From the NCBI GenBank assembly GCA_934140285.1, contig CAKPBI010000009.1, forward strand, positions 19,343 to 83,342: a stretch of DNA of 64,000 nt. The letters run 5' to 3'. This DNA is from an uncultured Bacilli bacterium. GTDB lineage: Bacteria > Bacillota_I > Bacilli_A > ML615J-28 > CAG-313. Positions 42,210 to 52,204 of this stretch are shown here, piece after piece. The notes beneath the pieces were generated by a model that searched no databases, had not been told where the DNA came from, and saw only the letters and a list, made by a program, of their open reading frames with translations. The translations under genes and the position numbers were made by a program. Numbering within the stretch: the stretch's first letter is position 1; each line of letters starts with the position of its first letter.

Positions 42210-42674
42210 TTATTTTCTTTTATTGTTTTCTTTTTTTATAACTTGTTGTAGTTGCTTTAATTTCATTTTTTCATTTTTATTAAATTTTAATTCATTATAA
42301 TCAACAATTTCCCACCATATAACAACAACAAGGAAGTAAACTATACTAATTCCTAAAATGCATATCGCAATAATTGTAAATATTTCTCCCGGAATAATGT
42401 TTTTAATAACTCCATTAAAAAATATATCAACAAGTAGTAAAATCAAAGAAAGAATTGCTAATAGTAAGAACAAATAAAATGGTACAATTTTGAAATAATT
42501 ACAAGGATAATATTTTTTATCTTTAAATTTAATAATTTTTCTAAAAATCGAATTATCCTTAACTCTGTATTTAAATTTTAATTTTGTAGAGATTGGTCTT
42601 CTTGTGTCAAGACACATAACAAATGTTACTAATAATATTACCCATATTATTCCAGTCAAACATATCAATTCCAT
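42210..42674 (-). CDS. membrane protein behind rhs, candidate immunity protein
   Basis: The 154-residue protein has three hydrophobic segments (residues 2-21, about 66-87 and 98-122) and a Lys-rich C-terminus. Start 42674 follows AGGAGGAACAAG; the ribosome binding site lies inside the end of rhs, 11 bp from its stop. Genes placed immediately after an Rhs toxin tail usually encode its immunity protein, and the hydrophobic Rhs C-terminus would suit a membrane immunity protein. No family was recognised, so the role is inferred from position. Confidence 0.7.
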   Translation of the reverse strand: MELICLTGIIWVILLVTFVMCLDTRRPISTKLKFKYRVKDNSIFRKIIKFKDKKYYPCNYFKIVPFYLFLLLAILSLILLLVDIFFNGVIKNIIPGEIFTIIAICILGISIVYFLVVVIWWEIVDYNELKFNKNEKMKLKQLQQVIKKENNKRK

Positions 42675-42684
42675 CTTGTTCCTC

Positions 42685-45600
42685 CTAAAATTTCCAATCA
42701 ACTTTTCCTAATAAACAACTTGCTACATATGTTGCTATAGTTGTACCCCAAATTATTAGTACACTTTTTGTAAAGTTTTGCGAAATAGACTTAGCAAGAG
42801 AATTTGCTACTCTACCTCCCCATAAATTCATTACTTTTTGGTAGCCTGTACCTGTTCCATATTTATTAAATGCGCTTAAGATTGCTTTAACACCAGTTCT
42901 ACCTGTATCATCAAGATTGCTACCAATTGACTTAAAGTGTTGAGCACCTCTTCCACTAGCTAAACCACCTAATGCACCCAATCCCGTTGCAATTAATGCA
43001 CCTGACCAGCTGAAATCATTGTGAAATATTGTTGAATCCAATGTATATTGTGCCAACCCCATTCCAGCTCCTGCCACAATAGAACCTACTAACCCAATTC
43101 CAGTATAAGCTAAAGCTGTTGAAGCCACTGCAAACATTCCATCGACACCAGCTTGAAGCCAGTTTACATTGCCATATTGAACATACTGACTAATAGCACT
43201 TGCAGTAGTTCCAATGACAAATGATGCTATTAATCCTACAATTAGCGATATAGTAATATGTCCACTTGGATCACTGTAATTTATTGGATCATTCATACAA
43301 TATGCATATAGATTTAATCCATATACCTTATCTGGTTCTAGATAATCTATTGTATCTTTTGTGATGAATCTTCCCCATTCACTATTGTAACATCTTGTTT
43401 TTAAGAGGTATAAGCCAGTTTCTTTATCTATTTGGTATCCTCTATATCTTATGCTACTTCTTTCACCTATTCTACTTAGTGGAATACCATTTCTTTCTTC
43501 ATTTTTGATGGTGGTTTCTCCATAGGCAGTGTAGTTATATGTACATATTTTGTATTCTTTATCATAGATTGATATTACATCACCAAAAATATTATGATAT
43601 AGATGGTATATTTTATCATTGTTTCTTATTCCAACTAGTCCAGATTCTGCGTAAATATAATCTAGAACTTCTCTTTCATTATTTTCAAGGATTTCTTCTC
43701 TGATTAGTTTTTGACCATCATAATAGAAGTTGCAAGTTCTAACGAGGGTTAGTGATGAAGTTCCTTCATATACTTCTTCTTTAATGAGGTTACCTAGAGG
43801 ATCATAACTATATTCAATTACTTTTTCTAATTCTTCATTTTGATAGATGGTTATTTTTTTGATTAGTGATTGTTTGTAATATTCAACATTATATTCTTTG
43901 TTATCTTTATAATATTTGATTACTCTTCCAAGGATATCATAAGTTATTGATTTATTATCATATGATAGTAGTTTATCTTTATCATTTGGATCATAAGTAT
44001 AATTGATAGTTTTGGTAGTTGTACCATTATTAATTATTTTACTTAAGATGTTATTTGATTCATCATATGTGTAGTTGATTTCTTTTATTAGAGAATTTAT
44101 AAGCTCGTTTTTTTCCTTAGTTAGTCGATTTGAATCATCATATGTGTAAGTAGTTATATCAGCTAAGTTAAATACTTTTTTACTTAATAAGCCTTTGTTA
44201 TTATATGTATAGTTAAAACCAATATCGTCGGCTTTTTTTCCATTTGATTTGAAAACTTGGTATTCTTCCCCACTTATATAGTTGGATAAGATTGTCTTAT
44301 TTTTAGTATAATACTTATAAGTTAGTTTAGCTAGATGGTTGTGTTCAATGTTTGTTGGAGCATTATCAGTTATATAGGTTGCGTTTAGTTGAACTTCTCG
44401 ATACTCTCCATCAAATGGTTTTACAATTTCTTGATATCTAAAATCGTCGTGACTTGTTTCACTTAGTCTTGGATAATTTAGAGTTGTTACTATCAGTGAT
44501 CCTATATCAGTAGTTGAAGACTCACATACTTCTCTTACCTTACTAAAAGTATCAAATTTATTAGTTGATGGATCCTTTTTTACATATTCAACCATATTTA
44601 TATTATAGATATTTTTATCTTCTGGGTTATCCACAACAACAAAGTTTTTTCTTGTTATTTCAAACAAACTTTCATCATCGGTTATTTCTTCATCATGATT
44701 GGTTACAAGTTCTTCATTATATATTTCATCATTTTGATAAGTATATTTTATTTTATACTTATCATTTTTGATTTCCTTTAACTTACCATGTGATTCATTT
44801 AAAGTAGCGTTTTCATAAATATAATCTACATCATCTTGTTTTATTAATAAGCCTAATTTATTAACTTTAATTTTAGATATTTCAATGTTATTTAGTTTAA
44901 TTGTAGTTGTTTGGTTTGAATCAGTATAAGTAAACTCATACACGTCTAAAATTATATCTTCTTCATTTTGTTTTACTTCTTTTGTTATTTTAGTTATTCT
45001 TTCAAATGCATCGTATTCAAAATTATATGTGAGATTGTTTAATTTCACTTGTTTAAGAGTACTTAAGACTTCATTATATAGAAGTTGGTTACAAGCAAAT
45101 ACAGAATCATTTTCATAATTTGGATTATATACCATACTGAGTTCATCAATATTATTATAACCATTATGAAGAATAGTTTGATTTTCACTATTTCTTATGT
45201 ATAAAAGATTTAGGAATTCATCATAACTATAGTTATTTCTTTCTAAGTTATCACCAACATATTCGCTAGTTTGGTTTAAAACTCCATATTCATCATAATC
45301 ATATGATTCTACTTGTAAGGTCTTGTTATCTTTTGTTTTCGCATATTTTATAACTACTTGGTCTAAGTTGTTTAAAACATGTGATTCCCCTTTTATGTAT
45401 CCCTTATCAGTTGTTTCTTGTTTTAGTAGTTTTCCTCTTTTATTATACCATTTTATGATTGTTTTTGTTGTATCATATACTTTAAAATTTGTATTTATGG
45501 TCTCTTTTAGTTTGATTCTTACATCATCGTTTGTTACATATTCTAAAATACTAGTGTTTTCAAGTCCTGCTTGTTTTAGAATTTTCTTTAATTTCATCGT

Positions 45601-46335
45601 GTTTGTTAAGTCTATCGTATTTGTTGACCCCTTAGATATCTTAACTGAAGTTACATTATTTAGAAAATTCTTGCCAGAATTATACCAAAAGCCACTTGAA
45701 CCTGGGTTTAAATTTATATGATAATTATAGATGTTTTGAATAATGTCGTTTTGTGATAAATGTCCATCAATAACAACTTCTTCATCGTTTACTTTATATG
45801 ATAAAACATATGGTTTATTTAATTCTATTTCCGTATTATCATCAACAACAAGATATGTTATAGGTGTTTCAATTTTATCAATTAATTCATAGTTATATAT
45901 TTTAACTTGATATTTTGATTTGATTTTCACATATAAAGATATGGTGAATTCATCATTTCCTTCAAATTCTGGTAATTCATATAAAAAACAAGCAAATTGA
46001 TAATTAGTATTTTGTGAGCTTAATATCACTTTGTCTTTTAGATTATTAGTATTATCATATAAACTTACTTCAATCTTTTCAGCATTTTGGTTATCTAGTA
46101 TTTCAGATAGTACTTTTAGTTTTATCACAAGAACAATGTTGGTTCCACCTTTTATTTTTTTATATGTGTATGATTTATTTTCTAGTTTTATTTCATGATT
46201 AGTCGTTGTATAATTGGTTATTTCTATTGGTTGTAATAATTTTTTTAAAGTATCTTTAAAGGTGTATATTAAACCATCTTTTGACATATCATATACTAAG
46301 CCATTAGTTATATTTGGAGTGCCATTTAACGTCAA
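42685..46335 (-). CDS. Rhs protein, downstream part (YD repeats, core and variable C-terminus)
   Basis: This is the part of the interrupted rhs frame from the first possible start codon after the stop (TTG at 46335). That TTG lacks a ribosome binding site and sits in the middle of YD repeats, so independent translation is unlikely. The coding frame itself continues upstream to 46996 without another stop. Listed so the two halves can be found. Confidence 0.5.
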   Translation of the reverse strand: MTLNGTPNITNGLVYDMSKDGLIYTFKDTLKKLLQPIEITNYTTTNHEIKLENKSYTYKKIKGGTNIVLVIKLKVLSEILDNQNAEKIEVSLYDNTNNLKDKVILSSQNTNYQFACFLYELPEFEGNDEFTISLYVKIKSKYQVKIYNYELIDKIETPITYLVVDDNTEIELNKPYVLSYKVNDEEVVIDGHLSQNDIIQNIYNYHINLNPGSSGFWYNSGKNFLNNVTSVKISKGSTNTIDLTNTMKLKKILKQAGLENTSILEYVTNDDVRIKLKETINTNFKVYDTTKTIIKWYNKRGKLLKQETTDKGYIKGESHVLNNLDQVVIKYAKTKDNKTLQVESYDYDEYGVLNQTSEYVGDNLERNNYSYDEFLNLLYIRNSENQTILHNGYNNIDELSMVYNPNYENDSVFACNQLLYNEVLSTLKQVKLNNLTYNFEYDAFERITKITKEVKQNEEDIILDVYEFTYTDSNQTTTIKLNNIEISKIKVNKLGLLIKQDDVDYIYENATLNESHGKLKEIKNDKYKIKYTYQNDEIYNEELVTNHDEEITDDESLFEITRKNFVVVDNPEDKNIYNINMVEYVKKDPSTNKFDTFSKVREVCESSTTDIGSLIVTTLNYPRLSETSHDDFRYQEIVKPFDGEYREVQLNATYITDNAPTNIEHNHLAKLTYKYYTKNKTILSNYISGEEYQVFKSNGKKADDIGFNYTYNNKGLLSKKVFNLADITTYTYDDSNRLTKEKNELINSLIKEINYTYDESNNILSKIINNGTTTKTINYTYDPNDKDKLLSYDNKSITYDILGRVIKYYKDNKEYNVEYYKQSLIKKITIYQNEELEKVIEYSYDPLGNLIKEEVYEGTSSLTLVRTCNFYYDGQKLIREEILENNEREVLDYIYAESGLVGIRNNDKIYHLYHNIFGDVISIYDKEYKICTYNYTAYGETTIKNEERNGIPLSRIGERSSIRYRGYQIDKETGLYLLKTRCYNSEWGRFITKDTIDYLEPDKVYGLNLYAYCMNDPINYSDPSGHITISLIVGLIASFVIGTTASAISQYVQYGNVNWLQAGVDGMFAVASTALAYTGIGLVGSIVAGAGMGLAQYTLDSTIFHNDFSWSGALIATGLGALGGLASGRGAQHFKSIGSNLDDTGRTGVKAILSAFNKYGTGTGYQKVMNLWGGRVANSLAKSISQNFTKSVLIIWGTTIATYVASCLLGKVDWKF

Positions 46336-46995
46336 TAATTCATATGAATAGTGTAGTTCATTATTATCTTTAAAGGTATAAACAAACTCCCTACTATCAT
46401 TTTCTGTTTCGGTTTTAACTTGTGTATATAAACCATTTAGGGTAAGAGTATGTTTAGTAATATTCGTATTTCTTATTTTATCTCTTTTCTTAACTTCTTT
46501 GATTCTTAAAAGATCATCATAAGTGAGGTTTAATTCAATTATATCGTGACTAGTTATTTTATTTAAATATTTTTTAGGTGTTGGTTTTAAGGCTAATAAG
46601 ATTAAGCTATCATTTATGGTTAAATAATCAAATTTGGTAGAATGGTTGTTTACACCTTGACTATACGTGTATTCTTTAATTTCTCCTAAGTATAGTCCTG
46701 TATAGACTAAACTATATGTTCTTGTGTGATTACTACCATCTGGAGTAATTTTGATATCAATTTGGCCTGTTTTGTAAGTAATATCAATAGTAAATCCGTT
46801 TGATACTACAATTGATGAGATTTTATTATCGTCATTATATGTAATGATTGTTTCTTTTCCATAGGCATTTATTATCTTTATTAAATAACCATTATTATTA
46901 AATTCTTTTTTATTTCCTAAACTATCATATATAGTATATTTTATTGAATTATCAACAAGTTTCTCTTTTTTTAAGATTAAGTAGTTTCCATCTTC

Positions 46996-47742
46996 TTAAT
47001 AGTATATATTACTATTTTCAGTTGTCTTTTTAAAGGTATGAGTTAAAAAATCTTGATCAATATACTTTATTTGATCATTATTTTCATTTACATATTCTTG
47101 AAAGTTTAGTTTGAAACCATTAGGAAATGAGGTGTTTTTACCACTTATGGTATTTGTGTTACCATAGAATATATTGTATTTTAAATATAGATAGTCAGTA
47201 AAATAGTAAGTATAATCCATCTTTCCATTTCTAATGTTTAAATGAAGAAAATCATTTTGGTTAATGGTTTCTTCAATTAGGGCTTGTTTTTTATAGAAAT
47301 CATAGTCACTTGTTTCTATTACTTCTACTTTAGGAGCATTTTGATTTGACTTATTAGTATATAATTTAATTTCATTATTATTTTCCGTTAATAGAGCCAA
47401 ATAGAGGGTATTGTTTTGATTTCTGTTAACAACTTCAGTTATATCAATAATTCGGTATGGTACTCCATCAATTTCTTCATAAATCGCATTTTGGATATAA
47501 CCTTCTCTAATAAAATATTTATCAGTTGATTCTTTTACTACTAGGGGATAGTTTAGTTTTGTAACTTGTTTTATTTTAAGAACCACTTTTTGATAAATTC
47601 GGTAATTAACACATACTTTTGGGACTGTCAAATGAATAAAGGTGTTTACACCTGCAGTCGCTGTGTCACTTGATGATTCCACAACCAAAGTCTGTTTAGT
47701 TACAGTTTTCATGTTTAAATTAATTGTTTCTAGAATACTCAT
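46996..47742 (-). CDS. Rhs protein, N-terminal part ending at the premature stop
   Basis: These 248 residues start MSILETINLNMKTVTKQTLV and end ENSNIYY before TAA. Residue content is beta-rich and polar, with no signal peptide. The next codons, EDGNYLILKKEK, continue the same domain without a break, showing that this is one gene cut by a nonsense codon. If only this part is made, it has neither the Rhs cage nor the toxin tip. Confidence 0.6.
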   Translation of the reverse strand: MSILETINLNMKTVTKQTLVVESSSDTATAGVNTFIHLTVPKVCVNYRIYQKVVLKIKQVTKLNYPLVVKESTDKYFIREGYIQNAIYEEIDGVPYRIIDITEVVNRNQNNTLYLALLTENNNEIKLYTNKSNQNAPKVEVIETSDYDFYKKQALIEETINQNDFLHLNIRNGKMDYTYYFTDYLYLKYNIFYGNTNTISGKNTSFPNGFKLNFQEYVNENNDQIKYIDQDFLTHTFKKTTENSNIYY

Positions 47743-47839
47743 TTTTTACACTTCCTTCCATTTTGTCACTGTATGACATCTTGAGTATAACAAATGGAAA
47801 GTGAAAATATTGTTGAAACTTCTGTAGTTTAATACTTTT

Positions 47840-47882
47840 TTATAAAAAGACTGCTAGTGAATTAATCACTAACAGTCATTCT
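47840..47882 (-). terminator. terminator of the EF-G-like gene
   Basis: GACTGTTAGTG and CACTAGCAGTC pair around ATTAATT on the minus strand and are followed by UUUUUAU. Confidence 0.8.
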
Positions 47883-47886
47883 TTTA

Positions 47887-49911
47887 TTATGCTTGTTTTG
47901 GTTTATATTCATCGATGATTTTGTTAACTAAATGTTCAGGAACATCATCATAACGGATGAACTTACGAGTAAAGTGACCACTACCTTGAGTCATTGCTTT
48001 AAGGTCGATGGCATAACTTACGATTTCAGCTTCTGGAATATGAGCTGTGATTGCTGTCTTTCCACGTCCAACTGGAGTCATACCAATTACAGTACCACGA
48101 CGTTGTGGGATATCACCCATGATATCACCTACGTATTCATCTTTAACTGTAATTACAACTTCCATTACTGGTTCAAGAATTGTAGGTTTAATATCTTTAC
48201 ATGCATTCTTGAAGGCAAGAGCTGCCGCAATCTTGAATGAAATTTCATTTGAATCTACTGGGTGGTAAGAACCAAAGTATAATACAGCACGAACACCGAT
48301 AACTGGGAATCCTGCGATTGGACCATGTTCTAGAGTTTCAATTAAACCTTTTTCAACAGCTGGGAAGTAGTTTTTAGGAACTGCACCACCAACAACTTCT
48401 GATGCGAATTCAAAGTCTTTGTCAGGAAGTGGTTCAAAACGAATCCAAACATCACCATATTGACCAGCACCACCAGATTGTTTTTTATGTTTACCTTGAG
48501 CTTCACCAACTTTACGGATAGTTTCACGATAAACAATCTTAGGTTCAGCAGTTGTTACTTCTACTTTATACATGTTCTTCATCTTTTCAAGAACATAACC
48601 AATGTGAGTCATACCTTGACCGCCAAGTAATAATTGAGCAGTTTCAGGGTTACGTTTTACTTCAAGTGATGGATCTTCCATTGCAAGTTTACTTAAAGCA
48701 CTTGACATCTTATCTTCATCTTGTTTAGTTTTTGCTTGAATAGCAATGTAAATAACTGGAGTAGGAACTGGAGCAGGTTCATAGCAGATAGGATCTTTCT
48801 TATCGCAAATTGTTGAACCAGTTGCAAGTTCAGTCATTTTTGTTACAACTGCAAGATCACCAGCTTTAAGAACAGGAACTGTAATTTGGTTTTTACCCAT
48901 TAAAGTGATAAATTGACCAGCTTTAGTTATAGTATCAGTGTTAGCAATTAAAAGATCAGTAAGTCCAGTAGTTGTACCTGACATTATTTTAATATAGTTT
49001 AATGTACCTAAGAATTGATCAACAACTGTTTTAAATACATATGCTGAGAAAGGTTCAGTTTCAAGTCCTTCACGTTTTTTACCATTGCGGCCTTGTTTTG
49101 CACCTTTTTCAATAGGGTTAGGTAAGTATGAACATACCATATTTAATAAGTTTTCAACACCTGTTTCATCATTTGCACAACCTACAAGAATTGGGAACAT
49201 ATCACAATCAGCAACAGCTTTCTTTAAGCCAGCTTCCATTTCTTCTTCTGTGAAAGCTTCTTCCATAAAGAATTTTTCCATTAGTTCTTCAGATGTTTCT
49301 GCAACCTTTTCGCTTGCTGTATAATGTAATTCATCATACTTGTCATGATATTCAGCAGGAACTTCATCTTTTGAACCAAGAACTTTAAAGAATCCTTTAA
49401 AATTATTTTCAGTACCCATTGGATAGCATACAGGAACCGCATTAGCCCCAAATCCCGCAATTACCTTATCAACAATTGATGTAATTTTTACATTTTCTTT
49501 ATTAAGTTTATTAATAAAGATTAGAGTTGGAATGTTACGATCTCTAAGTTCGTCCCAAACTCTTTCCGTACCTACTTCAATGCCTTTTTGAGCATCAATA
49601 AGTACGATAGCTCCATCAACTACAGAAAGGTCTTGTTCAATTTCACCTACAAATTCTTCAGATCCTGGAGTATCTAAGAAATTTATTTTGTATCCGTTCC
49701 ATTCAACAGGGATGAGTGATGTAGAAAGAGATGATAAACGAGCTTGTTCTTCAGGTAGATAGTCAGAAATGGTTGTTTTTCTTTCTACTTCTCCTTTTTT
49801 AGCGATAGCCTTACTAACAAAAAGTAATGATTCAGCAAGGGTAGTTTTACCACTTCCTAAATGTCCTAGTAATGCTACGTTTCTAATTTGTTTTGCACTA
49901 TATTCTTTCAT
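47887..49911 (-). CDS. EF-G-like translational GTPase (FusA2-type)
   Basis: The 674-residue protein has all EF-G domains: a G domain with G1 GHLGSGKT, G2 region RKTTISDYLPEE and G3 DTPGSEEF, domain II, and domains III-V with GQYGDVWIRFEPLP. It belongs to the second EF-G-like group, whose G1 and switch regions differ from canonical EF-G (GHIDAGKT, DTPGHVDF). G4 reads NKLN rather than NKxD, so guanine specificity may be altered. The members' role in translation is not settled. AGGAGGATAAA precedes the start. Monocistronic. Confidence 0.88.
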   Translation of the reverse strand: MKEYSAKQIRNVALLGHLGSGKTTLAESLLFVSKAIAKKGEVERKTTISDYLPEEQARLSSLSTSLIPVEWNGYKINFLDTPGSEEFVGEIEQDLSVVDGAIVLIDAQKGIEVGTERVWDELRDRNIPTLIFINKLNKENVKITSIVDKVIAGFGANAVPVCYPMGTENNFKGFFKVLGSKDEVPAEYHDKYDELHYTASEKVAETSEELMEKFFMEEAFTEEEMEAGLKKAVADCDMFPILVGCANDETGVENLLNMVCSYLPNPIEKGAKQGRNGKKREGLETEPFSAYVFKTVVDQFLGTLNYIKIMSGTTTGLTDLLIANTDTITKAGQFITLMGKNQITVPVLKAGDLAVVTKMTELATGSTICDKKDPICYEPAPVPTPVIYIAIQAKTKQDEDKMSSALSKLAMEDPSLEVKRNPETAQLLLGGQGMTHIGYVLEKMKNMYKVEVTTAEPKIVYRETIRKVGEAQGKHKKQSGGAGQYGDVWIRFEPLPDKDFEFASEVVGGAVPKNYFPAVEKGLIETLEHGPIAGFPVIGVRAVLYFGSYHPVDSNEISFKIAAALAFKNACKDIKPTILEPVMEVVITVKDEYVGDIMGDIPQRRGTVIGMTPVGRGKTAITAHIPEAEIVSYAIDLKAMTQGSGHFTRKFIRYDDVPEHLVNKIIDEYKPKQA

Positions 49912-50059
49912 TTTATCCTCCTATGGCCTTTTGCCTGTACACATGTTGTCAGTTTAACAATAGTACATAACACGCACTTAAATATTATATCATATTTTAT
50001 TTGTGATTTCTTTAAATTTACTTATTTTTTTGAAAACGTTTTACTAAAAATTTAAGTGT

Positions 50060-50085
50060 TAAAAAAACATCCCGTTAAGGATGTT
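50060..50085 (-). terminator. terminator of the DarA-like gene
   Basis: AACATCC and GGATGTT pair around TTAACG on the minus strand and are followed by seven U residues. Confidence 0.8.
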
Positions 50086-50407
50086 ATAGTTTATATGATT
50101 CTTTTACGTCTAGAACAAAGATTGTAGCACCATTAACATTTACTTCAAAAGGGAATGAATTTAAGATACCATATTCATCAACGTTTTCTCTATTTAGTTT
50201 TTTCTTTCTAGTTTTTGCGACTTCACCTACGGTTGCGACAAGCTTAGATACACGATCATCTTCGGTACCAACTAAGAAAGTTGTATTACCATTTCTTAAT
50301 AATCCCCCAGTACTCGCAAGTTTTGTAACAAAGTATTTTTCTTTTAGTAGTCTTTCTGTTACATTTTTTGCGTCTTCATTAGTTACTATAATTAATACTA
50401 ATTTCAT
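50084..50407 (-). CDS. darA: cyclic-di-AMP receptor, PII-like (DarA/PstA family)
   Basis: The 107-residue protein has the DarA signature KYFVTKLASTGGLLRNGNTTFLVG, in which the Thr/Gly/Asn positions contact cyclic di-AMP in characterised members. The fold is PII-like and trimeric in relatives. It is expected to sense c-di-AMP, a signal tied to osmotic and wall homeostasis; the partner is not known. CAAGGAGGATGATAAT precedes the start. Monocistronic. Confidence 0.9.
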   Translation of the reverse strand: MKLVLIIVTNEDAKNVTERLLKEKYFVTKLASTGGLLRNGNTTFLVGTEDDRVSKLVATVGEVAKTRKKKLNRENVDEYGILNSFPFEVNVNGATIFVLDVKESYKL

Positions 50408-50711
50408 ATTATCATCCTCCTTGGTAGTATTTTACCATAATAAGGAGTTTTTGTAAAGAATTTAATATTTATTTTTAAATTATGCTAAGTGAATATTTCC
50501 TATATTTTTAATATTTAACAATTTAAATTAATAGAATTTTTATTTATTTAAAGAGATTTTTAAAAGAACATTATCTTTATCTTCTAGTTATAAGTTTATA
50601 CCTATCTTTAAATAATCTACACAATTAACTTTAAATTTGAATGATAGAATGAAAACGTTGACTATAGAATGTAATATCAGATTTAATTTGTTAATTTTAA
50701 TAACTAAACCT
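50408..50711. other. AT-rich intergenic region between divergent genes
   Basis: Apart from the promoter of the following gene (listed separately) nothing is supported. A 62-codon minus-strand frame at 50588-50776 overlaps that promoter and has no ribosome binding site. Confidence 0.5.
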
Positions 50712-50740
50712 TTGTAAAAAGTGCAATTTTTTGATATAAT
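50712..50740 (+). promoter_or_regulatory. promoter of the WG-lipoprotein/ABC operon
   Basis: TTGTAA (50712-50717) and TATAAT (50735-50740) are spaced 17 bp and lie 8 bp before the ribosome binding site AGGAGG (50748-50753). Confidence 0.75.
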
Positions 50741-50759
50741 AAGTAACAGGAGGTAAGAT

Positions 50760-52193
50760 ATGAATAGACAATACATAAATATTACTTACAAAAAAAGCAT
50801 TCATTTGCGATTCTTACTACTACTAGTCCTAATCGTTATTCTTTTAACTTTGACTAGCTGTAAAAAAAATGAAACAATTAATGATCCTATAGCCTTAGGT
50901 TTTATTGATAAAACGGCTTATATCATTAATAGTAAAGGTCAAAACCTTAGTTTAAAAGAATATGATGAAGTTAAACCATACTATGATGAATACCTAATGG
51001 TAAAGAAGAATAATAAATGGGGATACATCAAAAATGATGGAAGTGTAGTTACCAAACTAAGATTTGATGAAGTATACCCCATGAAAGAAAACAAAGCCGT
51101 GGTTATCCTTGATGGTAATTACCATATTATTGATAATACCGGTAAGATTATTTTTAGTTTTCATAATGGAATTACTTCCAATAGTTATTTTACTAATGAC
51201 TGTTTAATTATTGAACAAAATGGTCAATATGGTATGTTAAAATATAATCATGAAACTACTACATTTAACCTTACAATTAGACCTACTTATGACTACTTAA
51301 GTAACTTTAAAAATGAAGTTGCGGTTGTAGGAATGTTTAATGAAGCTGGAGTTATTAAATATTCTTATCTTACAAAAGAAAATCTAAATATCTTTAATGG
51401 TTATCCTTTTGATGAGGCGGAAGACTTTAGTTGTTCCATCGCAAAAGTTGGAATCTATGAAAATGACAAAATGAATTATCAATATGTAAAGATGCCATCA
51501 ACCTTAGATGTTACAACTACTCCTTCTTATTTAATTGATAATACGACTTCTTCCATTGTTAGATATGATTATGGAACAACTTGTGAAAACAATATGATTT
51601 TTGTTGCTGATTATGTAGTATATCCAGAAGGAACTATTGAAGATAACACAAGATATTATAAAAGTTTTACCTTTATTGATACTAATGGTAACAGAAATTA
51701 TGATGAAGCAATTGAAAGTATTGCTAAAAAAGTTCCTAAGAACTTCTTCCCTTTTGCTCCATTCTACATTGATGATATCTTCTGCTTTATTAATGCTACA
51801 AAGAGTATTCCTGTATGTAATGTTGTAAGATTAACTCATATGCAACAAATTACCGAGGATGATACTTATGTAGATTATTATGAATTTAAAAATGCCAACT
51901 ATGATACCGATGAATCAAATCCCGTTATTAGTTCATTCTTTAAAGATAATAATATCACCGCCCAAGTAGGTACTGGTTACTTATCTTATCCAAGTGAACT
52001 AAAAACACCAAAATACCTTAAATCTTTAAACTCTTATGTTACAGCAGGAAAAATATATGGTGATAAATGGAGTATCCTTAAGATTGAAGCGGTTAAAATT
52101 GATAAAACAACCCAACCTAGTCATATCTTAGATGACTATGACATCAATCTTTACTACTTTATCCCAATTATTTATGACAATATTATTTATTAG
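50760..52193 (+). CDS. WG-repeat lipoprotein
   Basis: A long, basic signal peptide ends in the lipobox LTLTSC. The following ~200 residues contain degenerate WG repeats, clearest in VKKNNKWGYIKNDGSVV and ENKAVVILDGNYHIIDNTGK, which form beta-propeller-like or solenoid surfaces. The C-terminal half has no recognised domain. The protein is 477 residues. The next gene, an ABC transporter, starts 11 bp later, so the lipoprotein is probably a surface partner of that transporter. Confidence 0.8.
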   Translation: MNRQYINITYKKSIHLRFLLLLVLIVILLTLTSCKKNETINDPIALGFIDKTAYIINSKGQNLSLKEYDEVKPYYDEYLMVKKNNKWGYIKNDGSVVTKLRFDEVYPMKENKAVVILDGNYHIIDNTGKIIFSFHNGITSNSYFTNDCLIIEQNGQYGMLKYNHETTTFNLTIRPTYDYLSNFKNEVAVVGMFNEAGVIKYSYLTKENLNIFNGYPFDEAEDFSCSIAKVGIYENDKMNYQYVKMPSTLDVTTTPSYLIDNTTSSIVRYDYGTTCENNMIFVADYVVYPEGTIEDNTRYYKSFTFIDTNGNRNYDEAIESIAKKVPKNFFPFAPFYIDDIFCFINATKSIPVCNVVRLTHMQQITEDDTYVDYYEFKNANYDTDESNPVISSFFKDNNITAQVGTGYLSYPSELKTPKYLKSLNSYVTAGKIYGDKWSILKIEAVKIDKTTQPSHILDDYDINLYYFIPIIYDNIIY

Positions 52194-52204
52194 GAGCGCT
52201 CACG

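Larger units (their letters stand above)
42685..47742 (-). pseudogene. Rhs/YD-repeat protein, 1686 codons, interrupted by one in-frame TAA
   Basis: A single reading frame runs from ATG 47742 to TAA 42685-42687 and is broken only at codon 249 (TAA, 46996-46998). The N-terminal ~250 residues form a beta-rich domain like those that begin clostridial Rhs proteins (possibly DNRLRE-like). The middle holds many YD repeats (NYSYDE, YDSLGN, INYTYDES). The Rhs core is clear: YRGYQIDKETGLYLLKTRCY and LYAYCMNDPINYSDPSG. The variable C-terminal ~200 residues are Gly/Ala-rich and hydrophobic, a possible membrane-acting toxin. No signal peptide is seen. GGAAGGAAG precedes the start. The stop could be a true inactivation, a readthrough site or a sequence error. 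Confidence 0.82.

Noticed and set aside
46996..46998. TAA reassignment as a sense codon
   Set aside because: TAA ends many intact genes in the window, including rhs itself, so a code change is not supported.
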